Source of the DNA: Phymorhynchus buccinoides
Taxonomy: Eukaryota > Mollusca > Gastropoda > Neogastropoda > Raphitomidae
Direction of reading: 5' to 3'
Assembly: GCA_017654935.2 (NCBI GenBank)
Contig: CM065711.1
Coordinates: forward strand, 24,849,471-24,913,470
Length of the DNA stretch: 64,000 bases
Every line of letters begins with the position of its first letter. Position 1 is the stretch's first letter. Under the pieces are notes generated by a model. The model saw nothing but the letters and a program-made list of their open reading frames with translations. It searched no databases and was not told the DNA's origin. Shown in pieces: positions 10,840 to 21,540 of the stretch. The position numbers and the translations under genes are program-made.

Positions 10840-11080
10840 GTACTACATTCTGATAGTGGTTGCTATGTTCCTAGTGACTGGTTTGATTTGTCGATTGGTT
10901 GTGAGTAGACTAAATAGGTAAACCGTTTACATTCTGATGGTGGTTGCGATATTGCTACATATTGTTTTGATTTGTCGGTTCGTTGTGAGTGTGTAGGGGC
11001 ATAGATTACATTCTGATGATAGTAGGAATGCTGCGTTGTGTATACAGGTGTTCAAATTGTTTTCTGATGATGGCCATTGT
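10840..11080. repeat. Degenerate 79-84-bp tandem repeat, three to four units
   Basis: ACATTCTGAT recurs at 10,845, 10,929 and 11,008. The first two units share GTTTGATTTGTCG followed by GTTGTGAGT downstream. Similarity is imperfect, so the array is old. Confidence 0.65.
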
Positions 11081-11301
11081 TTTTTCTTGACTTTCATGTT
11101 GTCTTTATGTTTGTGTATTTCTGATGAATAGACATGCACAACCTACTAATTTCATGCAGAATATTGTAAGTTTATATTTGTTTTGTCTTTGCACATTTTG
11201 TTTATATCACAATCACACATCCTTGACAGAAGAGCTAGACATTGTTGCTATTAAAATGGTTGAGTTGACGAATTGTTTATTAGCTGATGACTTCTTGAGT
11301 T

Positions 11302-11403
<102 letters not shown>

Positions 11404-11466
11404 CCTCCATCCCTCTCTCTATGATTTTCTCTGCAACCCCCTATCTCTCTCTGTTTATCTTCCTCC

Positions 11467-11498
<32 letters not shown>

Positions 11499-11551
11499 AC
11501 TCTCTACAGCTTCGCTCCTGGGTGTGCAGTGCCAAAACAGAATCTTAGCAT

Positions 11552-12469
11552 GTGCCAAAGGCACTGCACCTCTACTTAATTTATAGCAATGTGGATAGTT
11601 TTTTAAATAAAAAAGATGAACTGCTTGTACGCTTAAGTGAAGTAAAGCCACATATCATAGGTTTTACTGAAGTATTAGCGAAAAACCAACTTTATTCCAT
11701 GTGTAGTTCTGAATATGAACTCCCTAATTATGATATGTTCTTGAATGAAGACCCCAAAAGAGGCATAGCTTTATATTTTGACAAGACACTAAATGCTAGA
11801 GAGTGTGAGGAAGTAAATCAGTTACCTTTTAAAGAAAGCTTATGGTGCACCTTTCAAAGTGCAAACGATGAGTCAGTGCTTATTGGATGCATCTACCGCA
11901 GTTCTAACTCAACATCCGAAAATTCTAGAAAGCTATTTGAGTTGCTAAATTCTGACTATGTATCTTCTTTTGATAAGATTTGTATTTTTGGTGATTATAA
12001 TTTTCCAGATGCTAGGTGGAATGAGATTTAGAATGGGGTGGGTAACTTAACTTATGAGTTTGTAGAAAGCACTAGAGATGCTTTGTTATTCCAGAAAGTG
12101 AGTCAGACAACTAGACATAGACACAACCAAAGATCTACCATGGACGATTTAGTGTTTGTGAATGAAGATAATTTAATATCTGATGTAACACATATGGACC
12201 CTTTAGGTAAAAGTGACCATGATGTTTTATATTTTGATCTTTATGTAACCAGAACAAAAACAATCCCAAAAAGGAAGTACAGATTTGAGCTAAACAAAGG
12301 TAATTATAAAGCTATGAGGGAGGAGACTAGTGAGTTTGACTTCTCAGTATTCGAGGAGTTAAATGTTGAGGACAATTGGGTAGCTATTCGTGATGTGATC
12401 AAAATAGCATGGAGAGTCATATACCTAAATTTCCTATCACAGCAGGGAAAACTAAACCATCTTGGATAA
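11552..12469 (+). pseudogene. LINE AP endonuclease domain with in-frame stop
   Basis: Two stretches in one frame joined across a TAG. The upstream part carries the conserved Asn/Glu region and IFGDYNFPDARW; the downstream part carries MDDLVF and SDHDVLYFDL. These are the catalytic Asn, Glu, Asp and His positions of LINE APE domains, which nick the target to prime reverse transcription. Only the stop at 12,029 and the loss of frame near 12,415 disable it. Confidence 0.85.
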
Positions 12470-12659
12470 ATAAAAAGGTGTTGAAAAAAGCTAGAAAGAA
12501 ACATAAAAAATATTCTAAATGTCTACAAACTAAAGAAGGACAAGCTTATTTAGCGGATAAGCAGAATGATAATAACAAGGGGCCAGCCTATAAGAAATAT
12601 AATAAATCCACAAATAAATGTAATAAATCAATTAAAAAAGCAAGGAAAAATATGAGAAA

Positions 12660-14357
12660 AGCATTGCTGATAATTGTAAAGTAAATCCTAAAGCGTTTTG
12701 GAGGTATGTCAAAGAAAGATCAAAGACCAATGTAGGAGTGAGCGCACTGAAACGGGTGAATGGAGACTTTGCTGTTACTGATGAAGATAAAGCAGAGGTT
12801 CTAAATAATGTTTTTGCTAGTGTGTTTATAAAAGAAGACATAACAAATATACCTAATCTAGAAGAGTGCATTAATTCAAATGGGATATCAGTTTCTGACA
12901 TAAGAGTTACCCCTTTAGCAGTTGAAAAAAACCTTAGGGAGTTAGATGCTTCAAAAGCACAGGGTCCAGACGACATACCTCCACGAGTCTTAAAAGAATT
13001 AGCAAAAGAACTATCCCTTCCACTAACCTTACTCTTTAATAAGTCCTTAGAATCTGGTGTGATTCCCACTGACTGGAAACAAGCTGATGTCACTGACATT
13101 TTTAAAAAGGGTTCCAGATCTGATCCTGGAAATTATAGACCTGTTAGTTTGACATGCATAGCATGCAAGATCCTTGAGTCATTTATTAGAGATGCGATTG
13201 TAAATCACATGAATGACTACAAATTGTATGCAAACTGTCAACATGGTTTTAGAAGTAAGAGATCATGTACCACCCAGCTTATGGAAGTCATGGAGGAACT
13301 AACAGAGTTATTAGATAATGGTTATCCAGTGGACATAATTTATTTAGATTTTAGAAAGGCATTTGATAGTGTACCACATAATAGATTATTAATGAAAGTT
13401 AAGTCTTATGGCATAGTTGGAAATGTTCATAATTGGATTAAGGACTTTTTAACCAATAGAGCTCAAAAGGTTAGGGTTGGAGACAATTATTCATTTGTAG
13501 CCAATGTACTCAGTGGAATCCCTCAGGGTAGCATCCTTGGACCCATTCTCTTTACTATGTGTATTAATGATCTTCCTGAGTGTGTAGAATCTCCATGTAA
13601 AATATTTGCTGATGATACAAAAATGTTTAACAAATCATGTAACTGTCAATTACTTCAGCAAGATTTAAACAAACTACAGGACTGGACTACTAAATGGAAT
13701 TTATATTTTAATACAGATAAATGCAAGGTTATGCATGCTGGTAGGAAAAATCCCAACAAAGATTATACTATGACTAAGAACGATGTCCCCGTTTCATTAA
13801 TAGCATGTGAGAAGGAGAAGGATTTGGGAGTTATATTTGATAAAGATTTATCTTTTGATGCACATATCCAAAGCTGCGTAAATAAAGCGAACAAAATGAT
13901 AGGGTTAATTAAAAGAACATTTATTAATATTGATTATGACATATTTACCAAACTATGTAAAGCACTAGTAAGGCCACATTTAGAGTATGGAAACAATATA
14001 TGGTATCCTAAATATAAATATCAATCAGTAGCTATTGAAAAAGTTCAACGAAGGGCTTCAAAGCTTGTTAAGAAATGCAGAAATATGACTTATGAAAACA
14101 GACTTCTTTATCTTAATCTCTATTCCCTTAAATGTAGAAGAGTCAGGGAAGACCTGATTGAAGCATATAAAATAGTTAATGGTCATGTTGATTTGTCATG
14201 CGATGATTTCTTTACATCTGTACAATATGATATAACAAGGAATTCATATGGTAAGGTTTTCATTAGGTTTTCATTTAGCGATATAACACTAACATTACAA
14301 AATATTGTTTTACTAACAGAATTGCTAACCTATGGAATGATTTGCCAGTGGACCTAA
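12660..14357 (+). pseudogene. CR1-like LINE reverse transcriptase
   Basis: A 560-codon open stretch. RT motifs in order: GPDDIPPRVLK, NYRPVSLTCIACKILE, HGFRSKRSCTTQL, IIYLDFRKAFDSVPH (motif A with catalytic Asp), GIPQGSILGPILF (motif B), and KIFADDTKMF (motif C, ADD). The thumb-side sequence DLGVIFDKDLSFDAHI and EKVQRRASKLV is typical of CR1-group LINEs. All three catalytic Asp are present. The C-terminal end runs out of the family pattern after about 14,240 (FTSVQYDITRN), where 'tRgh..kl' is expected, so a small late frameshift is likely. No RNase H follows, as expected for CR1. Confidence 0.88.
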
Positions 14358-14550
14358 AATGTGCACACAATACTAATACATTCAAAAATCGTCTAGATAA
14401 TCATCCAAAATTTATAAATATATTTAGAAGCATTGATTAAAATTGCATGATAGGAAAATTCAACCGGTTACACCTTAATCAAAGATACAAAATAAAAATT
14501 GATGATTCGATGTGACTGCCAAAAAGCTTGACGGCTTATTTAGTCCCTAC

Positions 14551-14552
14551 CC

Positions 14553-14643
<91 letters not shown>
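14551..14643. repeat. (CTA)n repeat forming LINE 3' tail
   Basis: About 31 CTA units directly after the CR1-like 3' UTR. LINEs of this group end in short tandem repeats rather than poly(A). Confidence 0.93.
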
Positions 14644-14648
<5 letters not shown>

Positions 14649-14817
14649 AGCATTCTCATCAACAGTAAAAAACAAAACAAAAAACATTGAAAAAAGAATG
14701 CGATTATATCGTGCACATTATTAGCTCGTGTTCACGCCCCCATTCTCCCCTGCATCACCACCAGTAGGTACAGCTCAACAACAACAACTCGTGATGACAT
14801 AGGACAGAGATGGACAG

Positions 14818-14938
<121 letters not shown>

Positions 14939-15158
14939 CAAGAGAAAAAAAAAGGAATGGAGAGAAGAAGAAAGGGAGGAGGAATAAAACGAAAGCATGG
15001 AAGAGGAGTACAGGCAAAAGAAGGAGAGAAAGATGGGAGGAGGAGAAAAGAGGGAAGAGAAGAGAGGAGATGAAGAAAGTGTGTGTGGGTGGGGGTGGGG
15101 GGAAGCACTCGCAGTGTTATATATATGGATCAGTAGAAAGTTATATACTAGTAATGTG

Positions 15159-15228
15159 TAATATTTCGTTGCTGAATACTTCGTAATATTTCGTTGCTGA
15201 ATATTTCGTAATATTGCGTTGCTGAATA
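15159..15228 (+). repeat. 25-bp tandem repeat, 2.8 units
   Basis: Unit TAATATTTCGTTGCTGAATA plus ATTCG-type tail occurs three times with one or two substitutions. Confidence 0.85.
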
Positions 15229-15432
15229 CAAGTGGGCATACAAAGGATGATGCCCTCGTTTAAATGAAGGCTTTTAAGTAGAATAACTATACAATAATAT
15301 GCAAAATACCAACAACATCAACACACAAAACATGTTATTAGTCGAAACTCTGTCAATCAGAAAGAAGGTCTTGTTATTACATGTCACGTAGACCTGTAAT
15401 AATGTAGTATTAAAGATATATTTTAGTCAGAT

Positions 15433-16476
<1,044 letters not shown>

Positions 16477-16744
16477 TAGAGGTGGGAAAATACCGGTTTG
16501 AACCGAAAAACCGGTGCTCAAAATGTGCGGTTCGAAAAACTGGTTTGACTTGCAGTGAACCGTTTCTTTAACTGCAAACTGAAAGTAAGTATTTCTTAGA
16601 ATAGCGCATTCTTTTTTTAAGAACAACACTGAATCTCAACGCAGATTGGGTGTTTGCATGTCTGGATGTCTATTCATATAATAGTGGATTCAAGGGCACA
16701 AACGTTGTTCACTACGGTTTTTTACTGTCCTGTCAGTTACCCAA

Positions 16745-16915
16745 GTGTCCTGTCAGTTACGTTGTTTTCACAAAGCACAGCAGCCAGAATCCAATATAAT
16801 TTTACCACATGAACAAACGTGGCATGCTAACGCAAAGTACGAAACTTGACCAAAATGGGATCAAGCATGCTGGTATAATTAAAACTTTCCCTTCAAAACG
16901 TAACTGACAGGACAC
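16745..16915. mobile_element. 171-bp MITE (copy A)
   Basis: Ends are perfect inverted repeats: GTGTCCTGTCAGTTACGTT at 16,745 and its reverse complement ending at 16,915. The same element, same length, is at 23,868-24,038. A partial third left end (TGTCCTGTCAGTTAC) lies just upstream at 16,725. Superfamily unknown; flanks show no convincing target duplication. Confidence 0.8.
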
Positions 16916-17449
16916 GATTTATAACAAAATATGTTTTTAATATAGTACTTAACAGGAATCTTGTCAAATTAATTCTTATGTCATTTTCTCATCAAAAGTG
17001 TGATGTCACGCAAAGCAGGCCCCTGAATGCATTTTTGACGCTGCGCCATTGAAAAGACGTAGGAGGTACGAATTACGTGATAGTGGTACGAATTGCATAA
17101 CTATGGCCCAATTATTTTTCCTTTGAATATTTTAATTTACAAAGTGGACAACATTGACCCTAAGACCGTAAAGATTTTAAAGTGGCATGTCCAGTTTTAA
17201 CCTCTGCATGTGTGCACTGAATAACAAACAAAAAAACGTTACCCCAAATTACATCAGATGCTGCCAAAGTGAAACTTTGTTTGCCTTGGAATGAGTGTTC
17301 CGCTTTGTTGCATTTTGGTTGTGATAAAATACTTCCCTTCCCCTGTCCATACATCACACACATATATTAACCCCCATTCTTCTACCGTTTGGTTGGAAAC
17401 CAGGTGGTACGAATTACGTGACAGGTACTGAACCAATAAGCCTCCCCTA

Positions 17450-17762
17450 CTGAGAATGTTCCTATTATAAAATATTCACACGATTCGGCCATACAAGACC
17501 TTTCAAATTCTGATTCTCACTACATTAGTCAAGTTGCGAAATTCTGTCTGTGGTGTAAAGAAAACTATCTGGACCTCAATGTGCTCAACCAAAAGAAATG
17601 TTAATAGACTTTAGGAAAGATCCACCCCCTGTGCCAAATATGGAAATTGATGGTGAAGCAGTGGAAAGAGTATCAGAATACAAATACTTAGGTACTATTT
17701 TGGACGACAAACTGACGTTCGACAAGAACACACACAACATACATAAGAAATGTCAATCAAGA
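17450..17762 (+). pseudogene. Rex1-like LINE RT C-terminal fragment (copy A)
   Basis: Reads NVPIIKYSHDSAIQDLSNSD then FCLWCKENYLDLNVL, then EMLIDFRKDPPP and YKYLGTILDDKLTFD. This order (short motif C replaced by SHDS, LNV-x-KTKEM-x-IDFR, YKYLG-x-DN-L-F) is the post-catalytic RT of Rex1/Babar-type LINEs. A one-base loss at about 17,590 (CAACCAAAAG here, CAAAACAAAAG in B) breaks the frame in A. See B at 27,780. Confidence 0.75.
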
Positions 17763-18044
17763 TTGTTGCCAGCTACTGCTCTTTTCCACTATCCTGAAGT
17801 GGAAAGAGAACCAGAACGTCCGGCTGCGGCGTTGAATGCGATGAAGGATGACATTGAGAAAGAAGAAGAAGAAGAAGAACAGTGGGCATGGCTTCCATTT
17901 CCTGGAATCCCTTACGCAGGACCTCAGCCCACGATGTCTGTTCGAAGGAGTGAAAGGACGACAAAAGGAATTCACTCGAATCCCACAAACCAGCCACGTA
18001 GTGCAACTAGGAAATTGATAAAAGTTGTATCGGTCCTGAATTAG
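17598..18044 (+). pseudogene. Chimeric reading frame: LINE RT end fused to acidic and RRSERTTKG tail (copy A)
   Basis: The RT fragment ends at KKCQSRLL and passes without a stop into PATALFHYPEVEREP, an acidic run, PFPGIPYAGPQPTMSVRRSE and RTTKGIHSNPTNQPRSATRK. The basic 'RRS-x-RTT-x-G-x-HSNP-x-x-x-PRSA' ending resembles tails of LTR-retrotransposon integrases, but I am not certain. The same junction is present in B (27,922-28,404), so the fusion predates the duplication. Expression unknown. Confidence 0.5.
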
Positions 18045-18214
18045 TTGCTGCAGTAGTAAAGCATTAATGAGTTAGAAATCAAAGTATGATAATCAAAGTG
18101 GTACTGAGCATGAGGGGATTGATAATGAAGTGAGGTTAGCTGATGATTAATGGGGGGTAGCTGATGATGGGGAGGGGGTGGCTGATGATTAATGGGGGGT
18201 AGCTGATGATTAGT

Positions 18215-18448
18215 AGGGGTGGCTGAAGCTGGGGAGGGGGTGGCTGATGCTGGGGAGGGGGTGGCTGAAGCTGGGGAGGGGGTGGCTGATGCTGGGGAGG
18301 GGGTGGTTGATGCTGGGGAGGGGGTGGTGATGCTGGGGAGGGGGTGGTTGCTGGGGAGGGGGTGGCTGATGCTGGGGAGGGGGTGGTTGATGCTGGGGAG
18401 GGGGTGGTTGCTGGGGAGGGGTGGTTGCTGGGGAGGGGGTGGCTGGTG

Positions 18449-18450
<2 letters not shown>
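18215..18450 (+). repeat. 21-bp G-rich minisatellite (copy A)
   Basis: About ten units of CTGATGCTGGGGAGGGGGTGG, some missing the CTGATG part. Same array as B 28,510-28,975. Confidence 0.93.

Positions 18451-18452
<2 letters not shown>

Positions 18453-18529
<77 letters not shown>
18453..18529. repeat. (CT)n microsatellite
   Basis: About 37 CT units between the 21-bp array and the receptor upstream region. Confidence 0.97.
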
Positions 18530-18533
<4 letters not shown>

Positions 18534-18639
18534 GTCTCCCTCTTTGTCTCTTTCAACAGCCAAGCCGTTAGTCCTTCTGTCTTATTTTCTTGGAAAGATT
18601 TTCTCCTATCGCTTTTCACGGTTCCCTCCTTGCTACATT

Positions 18640-18963
18640 GCTGTTTCAGTAGGTGTAATTCGGATCGCTGTTTCAGTAGGTGTAATTCGGATCGCTGTTT
18701 CAGTAGGTGTAATTCAGATCGCTGTTTTAGCAGGTGTAATTCGGATAGCTGTTTCAGTAGGTGTAATTCGGATCGCTGTTTTAGTAGGTGTAATTCGGAT
18801 CGCTGTTTCAGTAGGTGTATTCGGATCGCTGTTTCTTAGCTGTATTTCGGATCGTTGTTTCAGTAGGTGTAATTCGGATCGCTGTCTTAGTAGGTGTAAT
18901 TCGGATCGCTGTTTCAGTAGGTGTAATTCGGATCGCTGTTTCAGTAGGTGTAATTCGGATCTT
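18640..18963 (+). repeat. 27-bp minisatellite upstream of receptor A, about 12 units
   Basis: Unit ATCGCTGTTTCAGTAGGTGT plus AATTCGG. Ends 43 bp before the receptor ATG. Units carry more substitutions (TTTTAGCAGG, one 26-bp unit, one TCTTAGC variant) than the arrays at B and C, which have about 26-27 units each. 27 is a multiple of three, so long apparent frames appear on both strands; they are not genes. Confidence 0.95.
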
Positions 18964-19005
18964 GCATAACCTTAATTCAATCACACGCCATTTTACAGAC
19001 ACACC

Positions 19006-20280
19006 ATGACGTCACTTCCTGTCAGTATCGCGCTGAACGTTTCCCTGCAGCTGATTGGCTGGACAACCAACATGGCAACCCAATCGAATAACCAATCAGA
19101 TCCTTCCATGAAGAACCAATCAAATCCTCTCAACGCGATCGCCAAGAACTGGTCGATTCCTACAGGCTGCACCATGGTGTTTTTAAGCCAGATGGATTTC
19201 TCCCAGTATGACTACCCTGACGGAATTGTCAGTACGGGCATTCGGGATTTGATTCAAGACATTCGAAAGTATACGGAAATCATCCAGATTGTGATTGGCT
19301 TACCCATGAATGTCATCAACATGGCGGTGTTTTGGAGACAGGGGTTGAAAGATCGTGTGGTGCTCTGTCTCTTCTTTCTGTCTTTAACCGACGGAATGCT
19401 TTTCGCTGGCTCCATTTTTTCCCAGGCTGAAGAATTCTACAATCTGTTCACCTCCCGTAAAGGGATCGGTCCGTATTTAACGTTCCTCATCAACAACGAT
19501 GTGTTCATTTTCAAAGGATTGTACTTCGCTTCACCCATCCTTTTGGTTATTATAGCCGTCGAACGATGCTTGTGCATGTTCAACCCCCTCACTTTGAAAA
19601 CCTTAATCCGCACAAGGACTATGGCGGCCATCATCTTTTCCGTTTACGTCTCTAGCTTTCTGCTGACGTTTCCGGTCCATATGCGCTACCGCATTCGATG
19701 CCTCTATGACCCGCTGTTAAACTTTCAAACCAGGATTGCCGTAGAGTCTGAATTCTTCGCAGCGAACAAAAGACTTATCGAAATCATGGACACCATCGTG
19801 ACGAGCGTCGGAATGCGTATGACCTCGATGATTGTGGTAATGATTGCGACCGTTATGACAATTGTGAAACTGAATCGCATCATCAAATTTCGAACAGAAT
19901 CGTCTTCCATTCTGCCGTTGCGGGAAATCACTCTAACCCGAATGCTGATCGCGAGTTCTGTTCTGTTCATCGTCTGTTCCTCTCCCGTTGCTATCTTCAA
20001 CTTTGGTCGATTGTTTTTTCCTGAGGTAAAATTCGGGCAAAAAGAAAATAATCTGTATTTGTGCTGCACGTGGATTGGAGGTGGTTTGATCGATATAAAA
20101 CCTTGTACTAACGTGTTCGTTTATTACGCTACCGGTTCGCGCTTTCGACAAACGTTTTGGGAACTGTGTGGTCGAAAGTTTCAGAACCGACCATCTTCAT
20201 CTTCTTTTTCGCACAGTCATTCTCATAATTGTGGTGAGGAGGGACAGGATTCGAAACAAAGGCCAAGTACTTTCCACTGA
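19006..20280 (+). CDS. Rhodopsin-class GPCR, mollusc chemosensory-receptor type (copy A)
   Basis: Single-exon 424-codon frame for a seven-helix receptor at the plasma membrane. Approximate helices: TM1 90-110, TM2 117-138, TM3 165-188, TM4 205-224, TM5 262-288, TM6 310-333, TM7 350-374. The DRY position reads ERC (186-188). The TM7 NPxxY position reads NVFVYY, so the Pro is missing. TM6 has CSSP. N-linked sites: NVS 11-13, NQS 37-39, NWS 48-50. The C-tail is Ser-rich (PSSSSFSHSHSH). TM1-TM2 (MNVINMAVFWRQGLKDRVVL) is typical of gastropod chemosensory receptors. The ligand is unknown. The start at 19,006 is the first ATG; an alternative at Met63 (19,192) leaves a 27-residue N-terminus, and bases before it look promoter-like. 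About 40 residues differ from copy B, many in TM3, TM4 and TM5. No premature stops, so probably functional or recently so. Confidence 0.88.
   Translation: MTSLPVSIALNVSLQLIGWTTNMATQSNNQSDPSMKNQSNPLNAIAKNWSIPTGCTMVFLSQMDFSQYDYPDGIVSTGIRDLIQDIRKYTEIIQIVIGLPMNVINMAVFWRQGLKDRVVLCLFFLSLTDGMLFAGSIFSQAEEFYNLFTSRKGIGPYLTFLINNDVFIFKGLYFASPILLVIIAVERCLCMFNPLTLKTLIRTRTMAAIIFSVYVSSFLLTFPVHMRYRIRCLYDPLLNFQTRIAVESEFFAANKRLIEIMDTIVTSVGMRMTSMIVVMIATVMTIVKLNRIIKFRTESSSILPLREITLTRMLIASSVLFIVCSSPVAIFNFGRLFFPEVKFGQKENNLYLCCTWIGGGLIDIKPCTNVFVYYATGSRFRQTFWELCGRKFQNRPSSSSFSHSHSHNCGEEGQDSKQRPSTFH
19007..19130 (+). promoter_or_regulatory. CRE, ETS-like and CCAAT cluster overlapping the 5' coding region
   Basis: Perfect TGACGTCA at 19,007-19,014, followed at once by CTTCCTG (ETS-like). 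CCAAT or ATTGG occurs at about 19,051, 19,079, 19,090 and 19,115. The cluster repeats in B (35,945 on) and C (58,031 on). The elements may be a core promoter with translation starting at Met63, or simply codons. TTTTACAG just before the ATG could also be a splice acceptor. Confidence 0.45.
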
Positions 20281-21363
20281 CGTAAATTACCTCATCAGCA
20301 GCATTTATGTGACAGCATACAATCTGCCATTTAGATCTAGCTCCAAAAGCACAAAGCGAGTGAGCCTCGAAGGCTTTGCCCCTTGTGTTTTGCAGCTATG
20401 GTTGTTTGTCTTTTTTCTGCATCTGTTTTGTTTTAGCTCTTCTAGCTCCAAGAGCAAAAATACATTGCCAATGACGTTACTCTACACTTAACCAACGTCG
20501 GTTAGACATCACCACCACACTCTCTGCCTTGCGTTTGACTTATTTTTAGAGTTAATGTCACAGTGTTTTGTTTGTTTTTGTTGTTGTTGTTTTAAATGCT
20601 TGCTAATGCCAGGAGGAAAATGTGTTGAAATACACAGCGCTAGAAGAGTCTAAAAAAATAAAAAAATAATGTTTTAGAATAAAAATATTTTAATCAATGG
20701 CATATCATAAGGAAAAACATTTTCCCATTTCTCATGAAGACACACATCAACTACAGGAATGGTTGAAAAAAAGAATTGTCTATTCAACAGAAAAAAAAAA
20801 AAAAATTGTTCTTTGAATAAAAAAAATTAAAAAAACCATTTTGTTTCCTCCCCTGTCTGAAGTTCAAGTCAACGAAATTCAGCTAAACACATAAAATTAT
20901 GACACAATCTTCAAAGTATATACAAACTTATACTATACAATGTTAATATAATACTTAATATAACATATAGCGTATATCGATGGCTTGGAGTTAATACGGA
21001 CTATCATAAGCATTGGATTTATTACAAAAACTATAAACTTGTATTAAACGATGACTGCAGAAATATAAAAAGTGTTTTTTTGGCTGTTTATATTTCACCA
21101 GTCTTCACTCGTTCTTTACTCGTTCGTTCTCTCTGTACTGGCCATTAAAACTATTATGTACGATTTTGTCTAACTTTTGTTTTGTTTGGGGGTTTCTTTT
21201 CGAGGAGGGGAGGGGTGGGTGGGTCATTGTTATATCTGGGATTGGGAGTAGTGGCTTCATAAACTGCTTAGTGTAGAATCAGTATCTCTTTTTTATTAAA
21301 AAAATAACTGCGTACATTGAAGCTATTGTCAAAAAGCAGAATATGTCATTATTGTAAGGAGAG

Positions 21364-21365
<2 letters not shown>
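20281..21365. other. Receptor A 3' flank, no second gene
   Basis: Matches 37,219-37,951 in B. Holds candidate polyadenylation signals (AATAAAAATA at about 20,678) and A-rich tracts. From about 21,105 to 21,365 the sequence is unlike B or C and leads into the hAT element's GT repeat. Short frames here are chance. Confidence 0.7.
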
Positions 21366-21428
<63 letters not shown>

Positions 21429-21462
21429 CGCGCGTGCATGTGCGCGCGCGCACGCGTGTGTG
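21366..21462. repeat. (GT)n with GCGC-rich end
   Basis: About 30 GT units then alternating purine-pyrimidine GCGCGTGCATGTGCGCGCGC, a Z-DNA-prone type. The compact hAT copy has the matching CA repeat at 46,095-46,202, so the repeat belongs to the element. Confidence 0.93.
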
Positions 21463-21540
21463 TGAACATTCTGACAAATGTGAGTACTGGTTAACAAAAA
21501 AACGGTTGCAAAACACCGGTTCAAAGCGAAAAAAACGATT

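Larger units (their letters stand above)
11540..14650 (+). mobile_element. CR1-like LINE, nearly full-length ORF2, inactivated
   Basis: AP-type endonuclease, RT and a 3' tail of trinucleotide repeat are in order. The endonuclease frame (11,552-12,469) has YSNVDSFLNKKDEL, FTEV (metal-binding Glu), FGDYNFPD and the catalytic KSDHD. An in-frame TAG at 12,029-12,031 splits it. Frameshifts near 12,415 and 12,665 pass through the 12,409-12,684 frame to the RT frame (open from about 12,660 to 14,357). The 3' UTR ends at 14,551-14,643 in (CTA)n, which serves as the element tail. An ORF1 is not seen; CT repeat lies directly upstream, so the element is probably 5' truncated. Confidence 0.85.
16660..21105 (+). 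repeat. Duplicated segment A (paralogous to unit B and C)
   Basis: Begins at GGATGTCTATTCATATAATA, matching B at 23,799. Ends at ATATTTCACCAGTC, matching B at about 38,380 and C at about 60,466. Relative to B it lacks the equivalents of about 24,075-27,308 and 28,980-35,040, and lacks the 0.33-kb LINE tail at 37,952-38,288. It keeps the 171-bp MITE, the Rex1-like RT end, the 21-bp and 27-bp arrays, and the receptor. Confidence 0.85.

Noticed and set aside
20168..20491. 107-residue frame overlapping the end of receptor A, and equivalents in B and C
   Set aside because: Out-of-frame shadow of the receptor C-terminus extended into the 3' flank.
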